This document shows positions 27,001 to 34,093 of a stretch of DNA of 64,000 nucleotides, in pieces; position 1 is the stretch's first letter, and each line of letters begins with the position of its first letter. The translations under genes were made by a program, and so were the position numbers. The notes below the pieces were generated by a model, which saw nothing but the letters and a program-made list of their open reading frames with translations, was not told the origin of the DNA and did not search any database. Location of the stretch: the NCBI GenBank assembly GCA_963677885.1, contig OY782500.1:3534001-3598000 (forward strand), written 5' to 3'. Source of the stretch: UBA1351 sp963677885 (GTDB lineage Bacteria > Bacillota > Clostridia > Lachnospirales > Vallitaleaceae).

Positions 27001-30000
27001 CCTTCGGCTTATGTAGCAGGCGGTGGCAGCGGACAGGTTCAAATGTTGGTTCCCGATTACCTGATACCGGACTTTAGAAGTCATCTCTTTGTTTCTGTTA
27101 ACGAGGGCAGCCAGTATCCGGCTTCGGATGCTACCTGGTTAGCCGGCCAGCCAATCGCTGATCCGGGCCAGGTTGAAATCTTCCTTCCTGCTAATGAATC
27201 CAGGGAAGGTATGCTGGTATTTCTGGTTCCTGATGAACCGATAGAGAATTTATCCCTCCATCTTTTTGATACAGCCAACGGGGGCACCCATGTACCAATT
27301 ATTGGTGAAATGGATCTTGTGGAAAATGACGTTACGACGATGCCTGATGGGGTTGGAATTGAACTGAACGACACTTTCTCAATTAACATTGGGGAAGTTC
27401 ACGATATTGAAGATACATATGCCGACAGTCCAAATGAGGAAACTTCTTTTAAGGAAGTGGAAGGGCTGTTGACTTCTAATGTTAATGCCCTTTTGGAACT
27501 GGAGCCAACGGAAAGGATCCATTTGCAGGTACCGACGACAGATGGTGATTTATGGTTAGATATCCATGAAGCTACCTCCCTTGTACCCTTTGGTTACTAT
27601 CAAAAACGTCAGCTGGCACCTGGTAGTAATAATAAAGTGGTTTGGCTCTTTGAAATGCCCAAGGTATTGCTGGCTTCAGCAACCAGCCTGCATTTTGATC
27701 TCTTTGGTGACGATGTGGTCATACCTGTTAGCCAGGGTTCTACCATTAAGATGACTGATGACATACTTTATGAAACTAAGGGGGAAGGTTTTACCCTCCG
27801 CATTCATGATGTCATTAAAACCGGCGATTATACCAGTAATATTGGAGGAGGTATGCTGGTTGTTGACCTTACCATTGCTGATGAAAAAGATGGTTTTTCT
27901 ACCCAGGGAATACCGGAATTATTCTATTTTATTGGTAAGGTGCCGGACACTGACGACTATTACGGCGGATATATGGCATGGCAATCCCAGGACCTTATCT
28001 TTGGCCTGGATGATGATAGTATTGTGTATGACGGAACCCAAAGAAGAGGATACCTTGTTTTTCAACCGGAAGCCTACAATGATGAGATTGAATGGACCTT
28101 GGAATCATCTGTCTTTAGTGACTTGAAACTAAGTCCAATAAACAAGGAGATCGAGGATACCTTTACCTACATGAATACCCCAATGGATGTGGATGAGAAT
28201 TTCTATGAAGCTATGTTGGAAGCCGTATATGAAAAAATTGAACGTTATGAAAAAACTACCTATACCAGCCAGACGCAGGAGCAAAAGCTTGTGGTTGAGT
28301 CTTTGCAGGAAGGAGATCAGGTACCTGTGCCTATGATCAGCCTATATGGAGACCAGGTCATCCAGGATGTAAAGACTATCCAAGATGTAAAAGACATACT
28401 GAAATCACTGACTTATATCCCCAGCCAGCCCTATGAAGAATTGTTTATCTACTCCTACAGTGCAGAAGCCACCATTACTCAAGGTTTTGCCACAGAAAAT
28501 GACTATGCCAATGTAGCTCTCACCCTTCTTGGAGGATTAGGTCTCAAAGCCAAGGAAACCAAGGTGGAAATTGATGATGCCGGAAGGGACCTTCTAACCC
28601 GGCTTTCTGGAGTGGAAGTAACCAGAGAAGTTTTGCCGGCAGTCAGTTTTTATGATAAGGGTCAAGAGCATATATGGGTCATGCCTTTTGTAGAAGAATT
28701 GACTGATCTGACGGGATACTGCTATTACAGCCGTGACCAGGGCTTTGCCAACAAAGCCTATGAAGGAACCATAACCGTTTACTTGGAAGTTCAGCCTCTC
28801 AATCCAGACCGTATGGCCCAGATGGATATGATGTCCGGCGCCTTGGCCGGTGATACAGAAGGCCAAATACCTATATATCTGGAAGAGATAGGCTATCGCT
28901 ACATTCCTGAAAGTGAAATGAGTCTGGATGCCCTTGACCTAGGTTTTGCAGTTGAAAATAATGCCTTAAGAACCTACCTTCTTAGAATGAATGGCATTGA
29001 TTGGTTGGACAAGACCGTCAATCTGAATGATTACGATGTAAAGGGCGTCGTCATCGAAGCCAACATTGGTGGAAAGGTCTATAAACACAGAACGGCCTTA
29101 TATAATGACCGGGGTATTGAACATCTTTTTATGACCCTTGGTATGAACCTGCCGGATTTGTCACAAGAGGCCATCAGTGCTCTTAATGACAAGAAAGAAG
29201 ACCTTCATGATTCCAGTGATGATGCTTCGGATATGGCTGCCCTTAGGTGGTATGGAAGAAACATAATCAGTCAGTTCATTGAAGGTCAGTCCGCTTATGA
29301 AAAAGAACTGGCAGAATCCATGGACCTCATTGTAGGACGTACGGAAGATAAACGGATGATGGTTGTTTCCATGAAAGCTCCTGTTACCGATGACAAGGGC
29401 AAAAAACATGATTTTGAAGCCTCTATTGACTTAGTGGATTGTTTTAACCACATCCATAATGGTGAGGAAGAGGCCATTCATGGTTTTAATATTCTCTCAG
29501 GTCTCTATATGACCAATCTTGAAATGGAGATTCTGGGAGACGGCGGTTATGGAGCCTTTGAAATTATGGACAGGACTCCTGACGGAACTGAGATGATTGT
29601 TATGGAACCATACCTTGCCGACGAAGACACCGATGCCATGATTGAGGCCGGTTTACCTGAACACATAGTGGAATATATGCTGGACCTGAACAAGATTATC
29701 CTTATGCCTAATCAACCGGCAGTCATCGACGGAACCAGCCGTTGGGCCTGGTTTGAAATTGACCCTGAGACTTATGAAACGATCGGTGTCATCGATACCG
29801 GTGAAAAAGGAGCCATGGTCAGTAACGTTATTATTGATACGGTGAAAAACTCCGGTCAGTATATGGTTGGAGGCTTTGTCGGTATCACCGTATCCATATG
29901 GTCCGTTTCAGCTATATCATTGGAGGAAGATGACTACAAGAAAATTTTGGAGGAGGCCAAAAAGTTTGCCTTAGGTATGAAAGACTCTTTTGGCATTAAG

Positions 30001-30165
30001 AAGGGTATTTTCTCAATGGGCGTTGGTGGAAAACCAAGTCTTAGTCAGAGCTTCGGCCCCATTAAGTATTCTTTCGATGGAAAGGGAGCCTGGAAGCAAA
30101 ACATTGTTGGTTTTACTCAAGGCTTTGAAGCCGGGGTTAATTATTATTTTGACAATGCTGAGTAA
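24007..30165 (+). CDS. Giant surface lipoprotein with two VWA domains (2052 aa)
   Basis: Signal peptide with lipobox V-S-S-C22, then a Ser/Thr/Glu-rich stalk. Two von Willebrand factor A domains follow, each with a complete MIDAS start: D499-S-S-G-S and D686-T-S-G-S, with their 'GGSTALYD'/'GGSTEVPG' Thr loops and 'FTDGEND'/'ITDEAME' acidic loops. The remaining 1200 residues have no family I recognise. They contain repeated beta-rich segments and transglutaminase-unlike, Cys-poor sequence. VWA pairs bind metal and protein partners, so this is a candidate surface adhesin or scaffold. It starts a 16-kb run of exported proteins. One frame with no break. Confidence 0.85.
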   Translation: MGKYVNRFLVLMLVLIVIVSSCKKKESPEIVEESTSITEDQSQNLDSQAEEKTDTESVVDSETEASAKGFQLTSLTRQAVWTFSAEPGGDWDMPEPYFNPMGSQEAYSDVYYEENSYIDLSYMSIDKNLIERYVYGSYYELYVPFKENLSENENLQFLSDVKTYIEAIGGKVQGIEQDQTVFMVLDKNKDRWWGKISADYENILIELVKERELKGGQTLIIDTYNEENPFYFASYQSGDLYQRLMIKGDEGYASIKVFSRSIYGDYSYESQIGGYIDEEVGSDYIIGSMPLTPGFNIYEVYWDDSDGPETIEITLEESLEVETPQMGEDLGAIKVSAAYVSDVSVTPTNEASTYVYHPEYDSGGGRVDRTPDGDFMIFVPSGYWDVHLSLSESAVISEYATIGVPVSSGTITEVVVPYPMAASMSNQNTEYNSRGIEIGKITEDQDAGQVTFEFTMLDDKTSQVPPSLDNTSVFESGHDVVVTNIEHVDEPPKIVLLLDSSGSMKGQLNNVKAAAKTFLEGLQSDSQVILVDFDSEVKVFSGTSVDNAVSNIDSLSVGGSTALYDALKEGVGALDRNERSTIVLFTDGENDLDGQETITKEETVTLLQESGVPVYAIGFDQGHDGKTLNDFAKASQGLYFDAQDSTALNQVFASIQERLGSTYRATYERPTVSGYGDVPVVTFMVDTSGSMDEIDEGNGQRMNNVKNLLSPFIMDLPDETLVQLIGFVDRPYVIQSLTTDKRKLLQGISAMESGGSTEVPGAVLGGWLSLKEVPSSKKVMIFITDEAMEPDDELFMEAVENLNKDGIEVLWVGLGLDEVAEAFEEAARLSESDYVVTSDVDVLTQAFEKVLSEVNARPANDLSQISIEVAKENELGAREEYGDTAIVQLSELFRKGSEPIELIRESYVGDITQYDPEIAQKLLGFSGSEKETIITGRVVADKSRSGLASDIYVGDVVYMSKLYGVEAPSGYRFLSLDLKMTNVLEEQEVMVYPDGSNHPSAYVAGGGSGQVQMLVPDYLIPDFRSHLFVSVNEGSQYPASDATWLAGQPIADPGQVEIFLPANESREGMLVFLVPDEPIENLSLHLFDTANGGTHVPIIGEMDLVENDVTTMPDGVGIELNDTFSINIGEVHDIEDTYADSPNEETSFKEVEGLLTSNVNALLELEPTERIHLQVPTTDGDLWLDIHEATSLVPFGYYQKRQLAPGSNNKVVWLFEMPKVLLASATSLHFDLFGDDVVIPVSQGSTIKMTDDILYETKGEGFTLRIHDVIKTGDYTSNIGGGMLVVDLTIADEKDGFSTQGIPELFYFIGKVPDTDDYYGGYMAWQSQDLIFGLDDDSIVYDGTQRRGYLVFQPEAYNDEIEWTLESSVFSDLKLSPINKEIEDTFTYMNTPMDVDENFYEAMLEAVYEKIERYEKTTYTSQTQEQKLVVESLQEGDQVPVPMISLYGDQVIQDVKTIQDVKDILKSLTYIPSQPYEELFIYSYSAEATITQGFATENDYANVALTLLGGLGLKAKETKVEIDDAGRDLLTRLSGVEVTREVLPAVSFYDKGQEHIWVMPFVEELTDLTGYCYYSRDQGFANKAYEGTITVYLEVQPLNPDRMAQMDMMSGALAGDTEGQIPIYLEEIGYRYIPESEMSLDALDLGFAVENNALRTYLLRMNGIDWLDKTVNLNDYDVKGVVIEANIGGKVYKHRTALYNDRGIEHLFMTLGMNLPDLSQEAISALNDKKEDLHDSSDDASDMAALRWYGRNIISQFIEGQSAYEKELAESMDLIVGRTEDKRMMVVSMKAPVTDDKGKKHDFEASIDLVDCFNHIHNGEEEAIHGFNILSGLYMTNLEMEILGDGGYGAFEIMDRTPDGTEMIVMEPYLADEDTDAMIEAGLPEHIVEYMLDLNKIILMPNQPAVIDGTSRWAWFEIDPETYETIGVIDTGEKGAMVSNVIIDTVKNSGQYMVGGFVGITVSIWSVSAISLEEDDYKKILEEAKKFALGMKDSFGIKKGIFSMGVGGKPSLSQSFGPIKYSFDGKGAWKQNIVGFTQGFEAGVNYYFDNAE

Positions 30166-30255
30166 ATAATTTTTCTATAAGGCCCCAAAATAAAAACCTT
30201 CATCGTATTATATAGTGTATACCTAAAATAATGATTTACCAAAGGAGAGGACTAC

Positions 30256-31989
30256 ATGAAAAGAAAGTTAGCATTATTTATTATAATGTCCATGATGTTT
30301 ACCCTGCTTATGCCAACCAACGCACTGGCATTTAGTGGCTCATCCAATGTTTTTATGGAAAAAGACAATGGTTGGAGAGGCAATGACAATCTGCCATTTG
30401 GACAGATGAAAAAACTGGAAGATTACCAATATATGGATGGTAATCGTATCCATGTCAGAAATCAAAATGTTAAATTCGACGTTGCACCTGTTCTTAAAGG
30501 TGGAAGAACCTTAATCCCTGTAAGAGCGGTCACTGAAGCTCTTGGATGCACCGTTGAATGGGTTGAACCAAAAGCCTTTATTATTGATGATGAGTCATCA
30601 AAAATCATCGTTTTTGACCTGTCAACTTCAAAAGTTTATGTAACTGAAGAATATACCTACGAAGAATTACTTCTTATTGAAGATCAAGCTGTTTGGGATA
30701 TGATGGAAGTAGCCATTGATATAGGACCTGGTCTTATTAACAACAGAACTTTCGTACCCCTTCGTTTTATCTCTGAAGTTCTTGGATTAAAAGTTGGATA
30801 TGATGATGATACCGGACGGATTGACATAGATGAATATCCAGAAATCGATCCTGAAGAAGTCGTCGTTGCAGACCTAGCTGACTATCCAGATGGAATCGAT
30901 GTTGAACTAACTCTTAATACATTTACATTTGTGGGTATTGACGGATTAGTTTTAGATACTGATTTTACAGTAGATGGAGATGTTGTGACTTTAACTCCAG
31001 CCTACTTGGCAGCTGTTGAGGTTGTCGATACTGAACTTGAATTCATGTTTAAAAAAGAAGCAGAAGATGTCAGTGTTGATTTTGACTTAACCATGAACTT
31101 CTTGGAAGAAGAGCCAGCTTTGACTCCTGAAGAAGAAACTATTCTTGTTGGAGCAGAAGATGACTTAACTATCGATTTGACTCTTTATGGATTTGAATTG
31201 ATTCAGATATTCGATAACACTGGACTTCTTACTGAAGATACTGAGTATACAGTCAACGAAGATGGTGACCAGGTAGTGCTTCTTGGAACCTATCTCAAAG
31301 ATTTGGCTGTTGGTGAGTATACTGTCCTCTTTATCTTTGATAGAGACGGTGACGGAAAATCTCTACAGTATAGCCTAACTGTAGAAGAAGAACCAGATGT
31401 TCTTCCTGTTATTGAAACAGAAGATGCTTATTTTGAAACTGAAGAGGACCTTCCTCTGGTATTGCCAATCGATGTAACCTTAAATGATTACACCCTAAAA
31501 GAAATCACAGGCCTTGAAGCTGCTGTAGACTATACCGTATCCGGTGACTTTGTTGTTATCTTTACAGGACCTTTCCTTGAAGGAATCGATCAACCGGAAA
31601 CAGCTATTGAGTTGGTCTTTGCCAATGGCGATGAAGAAGTGACCTTAGTTTATCATATCACTTTGGAATATCTTTTCCTTGAACCTGTCTTAACTCCTGA
31701 TGCCTTAAGCTTTACTGAAGGTGAAACAGAAGGACTTGTCTTGGAAACTGAAATGGAACTCTATGGTTTCGACCTCATAACCATCATCTTATTCCCAGGT
31801 GTATTGGAAGCTGACGTTGATTATACCGTTGACGGTACAACATTAGGCTTTGAACCATCCTTCTTCGAAGGACTTGCTCTAGGAGATCATGATTTAATGA
31901 TTACCTTTAAGCGAAATGATGAAACAGTTTATCTTCCACTGACAATCAGTGTACTGGAACCAGTTCCAGCTGAAGAACCAGCAGAATAG
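30256..31989 (+). CDS. Secreted copper-amine-oxidase-N / X2-repeat protein (577 aa)
   Basis: A signal peptide (about 1-26) is followed by a copper amine oxidase N-terminal-type stalk domain (about 70-195: 'GGRTLIPVRAVTEALG' and 'FVPLRFISEVLGLKVGYD'). Then come four tandem X2-like immunoglobulin domains (about 205-290, 292-380, 385-475, 480-570), each with a 'DYTV...F' pattern and very acidic. In clostridial surface proteins the CuAO-N module mediates wall attachment or protein contacts and is not an oxidase. AGGAGAGG precedes the ATG. It lies 90 nt after the VWA lipoprotein and is probably co-expressed. Confidence 0.85.
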   Translation: MKRKLALFIIMSMMFTLLMPTNALAFSGSSNVFMEKDNGWRGNDNLPFGQMKKLEDYQYMDGNRIHVRNQNVKFDVAPVLKGGRTLIPVRAVTEALGCTVEWVEPKAFIIDDESSKIIVFDLSTSKVYVTEEYTYEELLLIEDQAVWDMMEVAIDIGPGLINNRTFVPLRFISEVLGLKVGYDDDTGRIDIDEYPEIDPEEVVVADLADYPDGIDVELTLNTFTFVGIDGLVLDTDFTVDGDVVTLTPAYLAAVEVVDTELEFMFKKEAEDVSVDFDLTMNFLEEEPALTPEEETILVGAEDDLTIDLTLYGFELIQIFDNTGLLTEDTEYTVNEDGDQVVLLGTYLKDLAVGEYTVLFIFDRDGDGKSLQYSLTVEEEPDVLPVIETEDAYFETEEDLPLVLPIDVTLNDYTLKEITGLEAAVDYTVSGDFVVIFTGPFLEGIDQPETAIELVFANGDEEVTLVYHITLEYLFLEPVLTPDALSFTEGETEGLVLETEMELYGFDLITIILFPGVLEADVDYTVDGTTLGFEPSFFEGLALGDHDLMITFKRNDETVYLPLTISVLEPVPAEEPAE

Positions 31990-32054
31990 TAAATTCCCTC
32001 TTGTTTTATATATATATGACTTCAATAGCTATTGAAGATCATAATAGCCCCAAT

Positions 32055-32087
32055 AGCTGTATTCTGATATGGAATACAGCTTTCTTT
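32055..32087 (+). terminator. Rho-independent terminator
   Basis: Stem AGCTGTATTC / GAATACAGCT with a 7-nt loop, followed by TTCTTTT. Ends the VWA/X2 transcript. Confidence 0.75.
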
Positions 32088-32102
32088 TGCGCGAAAACAT
32101 GA

Positions 32103-32174
32103 GCCACAAGGAAATGTACATACATTGACCGAGGTGCTTGCACATCGGGCGATGTATGTACATTTCCTTGTGGC
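32103..32174. repeat. 23-bp perfect inverted repeat (long hairpin)
   Basis: The left arm 32103-32125 is perfectly complementary to 32152-32174, with a 26-nt loop. An outer CGCGAA / TTCGCG pair (32090-32095 and 32179-32184) extends it. Too long and without a T-run for an ordinary terminator. It could be a small mobile-element relic, a REP-like element or a strong transcript end for the minus-strand gene at 32264. Confidence 0.85.
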
Positions 32175-32186
32175 GACGTTCGCGAC

Positions 32187-32262
32187 AGGGTGTGTAACGC
32201 AGTGGAACAGCCTGTGGTGAAAGTGGTGAGGAGGGTGTGTAACGCAGTGGAACAGCCTGTGG
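32187..32262. repeat. 31-bp direct repeat, two copies
   Basis: Identical 31-bp copies at 32187-32217 and 32232-32262 (core GTGTGTAACGCAGTGGAACA), offset by 45 bp. They lie directly beside the long hairpin and end at the stop of the 115-residue gene. Base composition is GC-richer than neighbouring spacers. Confidence 0.85.
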
Positions 32263-32263
32263 G

Positions 32264-32611
32264 CTAAATCTCATTGATGTGCATTTGCATACCCATAACG
32301 ATTCGATAAATAAAGGGGAACAGAAGAGCAACCAGCAAGACGTTAATCAGTCGGGTAAACTGACCTGAAATCAAGACGTTTAGCAAAAAGTTAATCACCA
32401 TATAAAAATAAAAACCTCTTGTGAATCTGGCATTGAATAAAAGGTTTTTGGCTATCCTTCGCTGGGTAAGTTCAAGGTTTTCTCTAATTCGGCTAATATA
32501 AAACCATGTATCAGTTTTTATAAGTATCGGTTCAAAAAAATTTATTTTATAGATGCCCACCAGTATAAGTGCGGCTAAGGTAAAACTTCCTAAGTATTGT
32601 AATTCGCTCAT
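32264..32611 (-). CDS. Small membrane protein, unknown (115 aa)
   Basis: Two or three hydrophobic helices (about 5-25, 65-85, 88-105) separated by a basic loop with Arg/Lys-rich 'RRIAKNLLFNARFTRG'. No recognised domain. GGAGGATAA before the ATG supports translation. It is the only minus-strand gene inside the exported-protein run and its 3' end abuts the direct repeats. Confidence 0.6.
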   Translation of the reverse strand: MSELQYLGSFTLAALILVGIYKINFFEPILIKTDTWFYISRIRENLELTQRRIAKNLLFNARFTRGFYFYMVINFLLNVLISGQFTRLINVLLVALLFPFIYRIVMGMQMHINEI

Positions 32612-32923
32612 ATTTATCCTCCAAGTCTAAAAAGCAATCGCAAGCCTTTCATCGACCGATCCTTTTTTCTCTTAGTATACACGCCAAAGCCAAAATATTC
32701 CATAAGTAGAGCCGTCTTAAAATATTCTTCCTATGGTGACAATGGTTCTTTATTCCTATTGAGTAGGTCAAATCTATTGTTTATGCTAGATATATCTAAA
32801 GACAAATGTCTTGTCACTATACTATCAATACAGCACATGGTAGATAGATCTAAGTTCACCAAAGGCTGTATAAGCGCATGCCACCACATAATAGATAAGG
32901 TATGAGGCTTGAGAGGAGAAGGA
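32612..32923 (+). promoter_or_regulatory. Divergent spacer with candidate promoter of the SLH gene
   Basis: Spacer of about 310 nt without a gene. A possible plus-strand promoter is TTGAGT (32759-32764), 17-bp spacer, TATGCT (32782-32787). A short TAGATATATCTA palindrome follows near 32787. Nothing else recognisable. Confidence 0.35.
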
Positions 32924-34084
32924 ATGAAGAGGAAAGTAATAAGTCTTTTATTTGTGTTCGTTTTTATTGTCCCAGTCTATGCTACAACTGAATTTACAGA
33001 TGTCCAAAGTGACCACTGGTTCTATGACAATGTCAATCAGCTGGTTGGTGATTCCCGTGCCATTATTAAGGGGTATCCCGATGGATCTTTTCGCCCGTCC
33101 AGTCAATTGTCCAAAGACCAGTTTATTACCATGGTTGTTCGTGCAGCTGGTTTTGAACCTGGCAATGCCAGTGAATACTGGGCCCAAAACTATATCGATC
33201 AAGCCATATCCCTTGGCTTTCTAAAACAAGGAGACTTTTCAGATTACCGGTCAACCATCAACCGTGAAGAAATGTCTATGATTATCGTCAGAGCACTTGA
33301 TTACCTGGAAGGTACAATTGCTTTCTCAGACCTTAATCAAGTCAATGACGTCGTTCTTGACGCTTCAGATTTTACCCAAGCATACGAAACCTACATCCAA
33401 AAAACATATAAGCTGGGCATTATCACCGGCTATCCAGACCATACTTTCAAACCACAAGGTGTCCTAACCCGTGCAGAAGCCAGTGCCGTTCTTATCCGCT
33501 TAATTCAACCTTCTGAGCGAATTGCCTTTGACTATGAAAGTCTCTATGGCCAGGTTCATGGTGACCTTGAGTCCCACCTTTTAGGAGGCTCTAATTGGGT
33601 CAATCCTGTTACAGCCAGTGATTATGCTAGCGCTCAGGAGGATTGGGGCCTGATTGAGAGTGATATGAGCTATGGACCGACAGAATATCAAGTTGAACAT
33701 GGTTTAACATCCAAGCAAAGTCTCGATTATGCAGATGGAGCCTTTGAATATGATGAAAATGGACCCAAGGAGGGGCATTTAGAAGACTTTGAACGTTTGC
33801 TTCAAAGAAGACTACCGCAAGATCAAATAGATATTGTTATGGAGTATGTCAGGAAGAAAATGGATAAATACACATATCTTGAGCATGATGAAGCATTCTT
33901 TTATTTGGATAATGAAAGGTATTTGGTTCGTCTTCATGAGGTAGTTACTTTTGAAGGAACAAAATATGAACAAGCAATAGCTATAAACTTTAATATATGG
34001 TATCGTGATACAAGTTTCATATCTGAATATGAAGAAGATATTACACAAATTATGCCTTATAAAGACGTTGTTATTTACCGATAG
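32924..34084 (+). CDS. S-layer-homology (SLH) protein (386 aa)
   Basis: A signal peptide (about 1-22) is followed by three SLH domains: 'FTDVQSDHWFYDNV...GYPDGSFRPSSQLSKDQF', 'YWAQNYIDQAISLGF...STINREEM' and 'YIQKTYKLGIITGYPDHTFKPQGVLTRAEA'. They span about residues 23-190. SLH triplets bind pyruvylated wall polymer and hold the protein on the cell surface. The C-terminal 190 residues are unknown. The frame opens at TTG 32909, but ATG 32924 after GAGGAGAAGG is the start. The next gene begins 9 nt downstream, so the two secreted proteins are likely partners. Confidence 0.9.
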   Translation: MKRKVISLLFVFVFIVPVYATTEFTDVQSDHWFYDNVNQLVGDSRAIIKGYPDGSFRPSSQLSKDQFITMVVRAAGFEPGNASEYWAQNYIDQAISLGFLKQGDFSDYRSTINREEMSMIIVRALDYLEGTIAFSDLNQVNDVVLDASDFTQAYETYIQKTYKLGIITGYPDHTFKPQGVLTRAEASAVLIRLIQPSERIAFDYESLYGQVHGDLESHLLGGSNWVNPVTASDYASAQEDWGLIESDMSYGPTEYQVEHGLTSKQSLDYADGAFEYDENGPKEGHLEDFERLLQRRLPQDQIDIVMEYVRKKMDKYTYLEHDEAFFYLDNERYLVRLHEVVTFEGTKYEQAIAINFNIWYRDTSFISEYEEDITQIMPYKDVVIYR

Positions 34085-34093
34085 GAGTGCTGT

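Noticed and set aside
32029..32331. Minus-strand 100-codon ORF with repeated SPQAVPLRYTP
   Set aside because: It is the translation of the DNA direct repeat and long hairpin, with no RBS of its own and overlap with the 115-residue gene.
32660..32690. CACGCCAAAGCC as part of a c-di-GMP-I riboswitch
   Set aside because: Only the short core is similar; the second stem and GNRA-like loop are missing.
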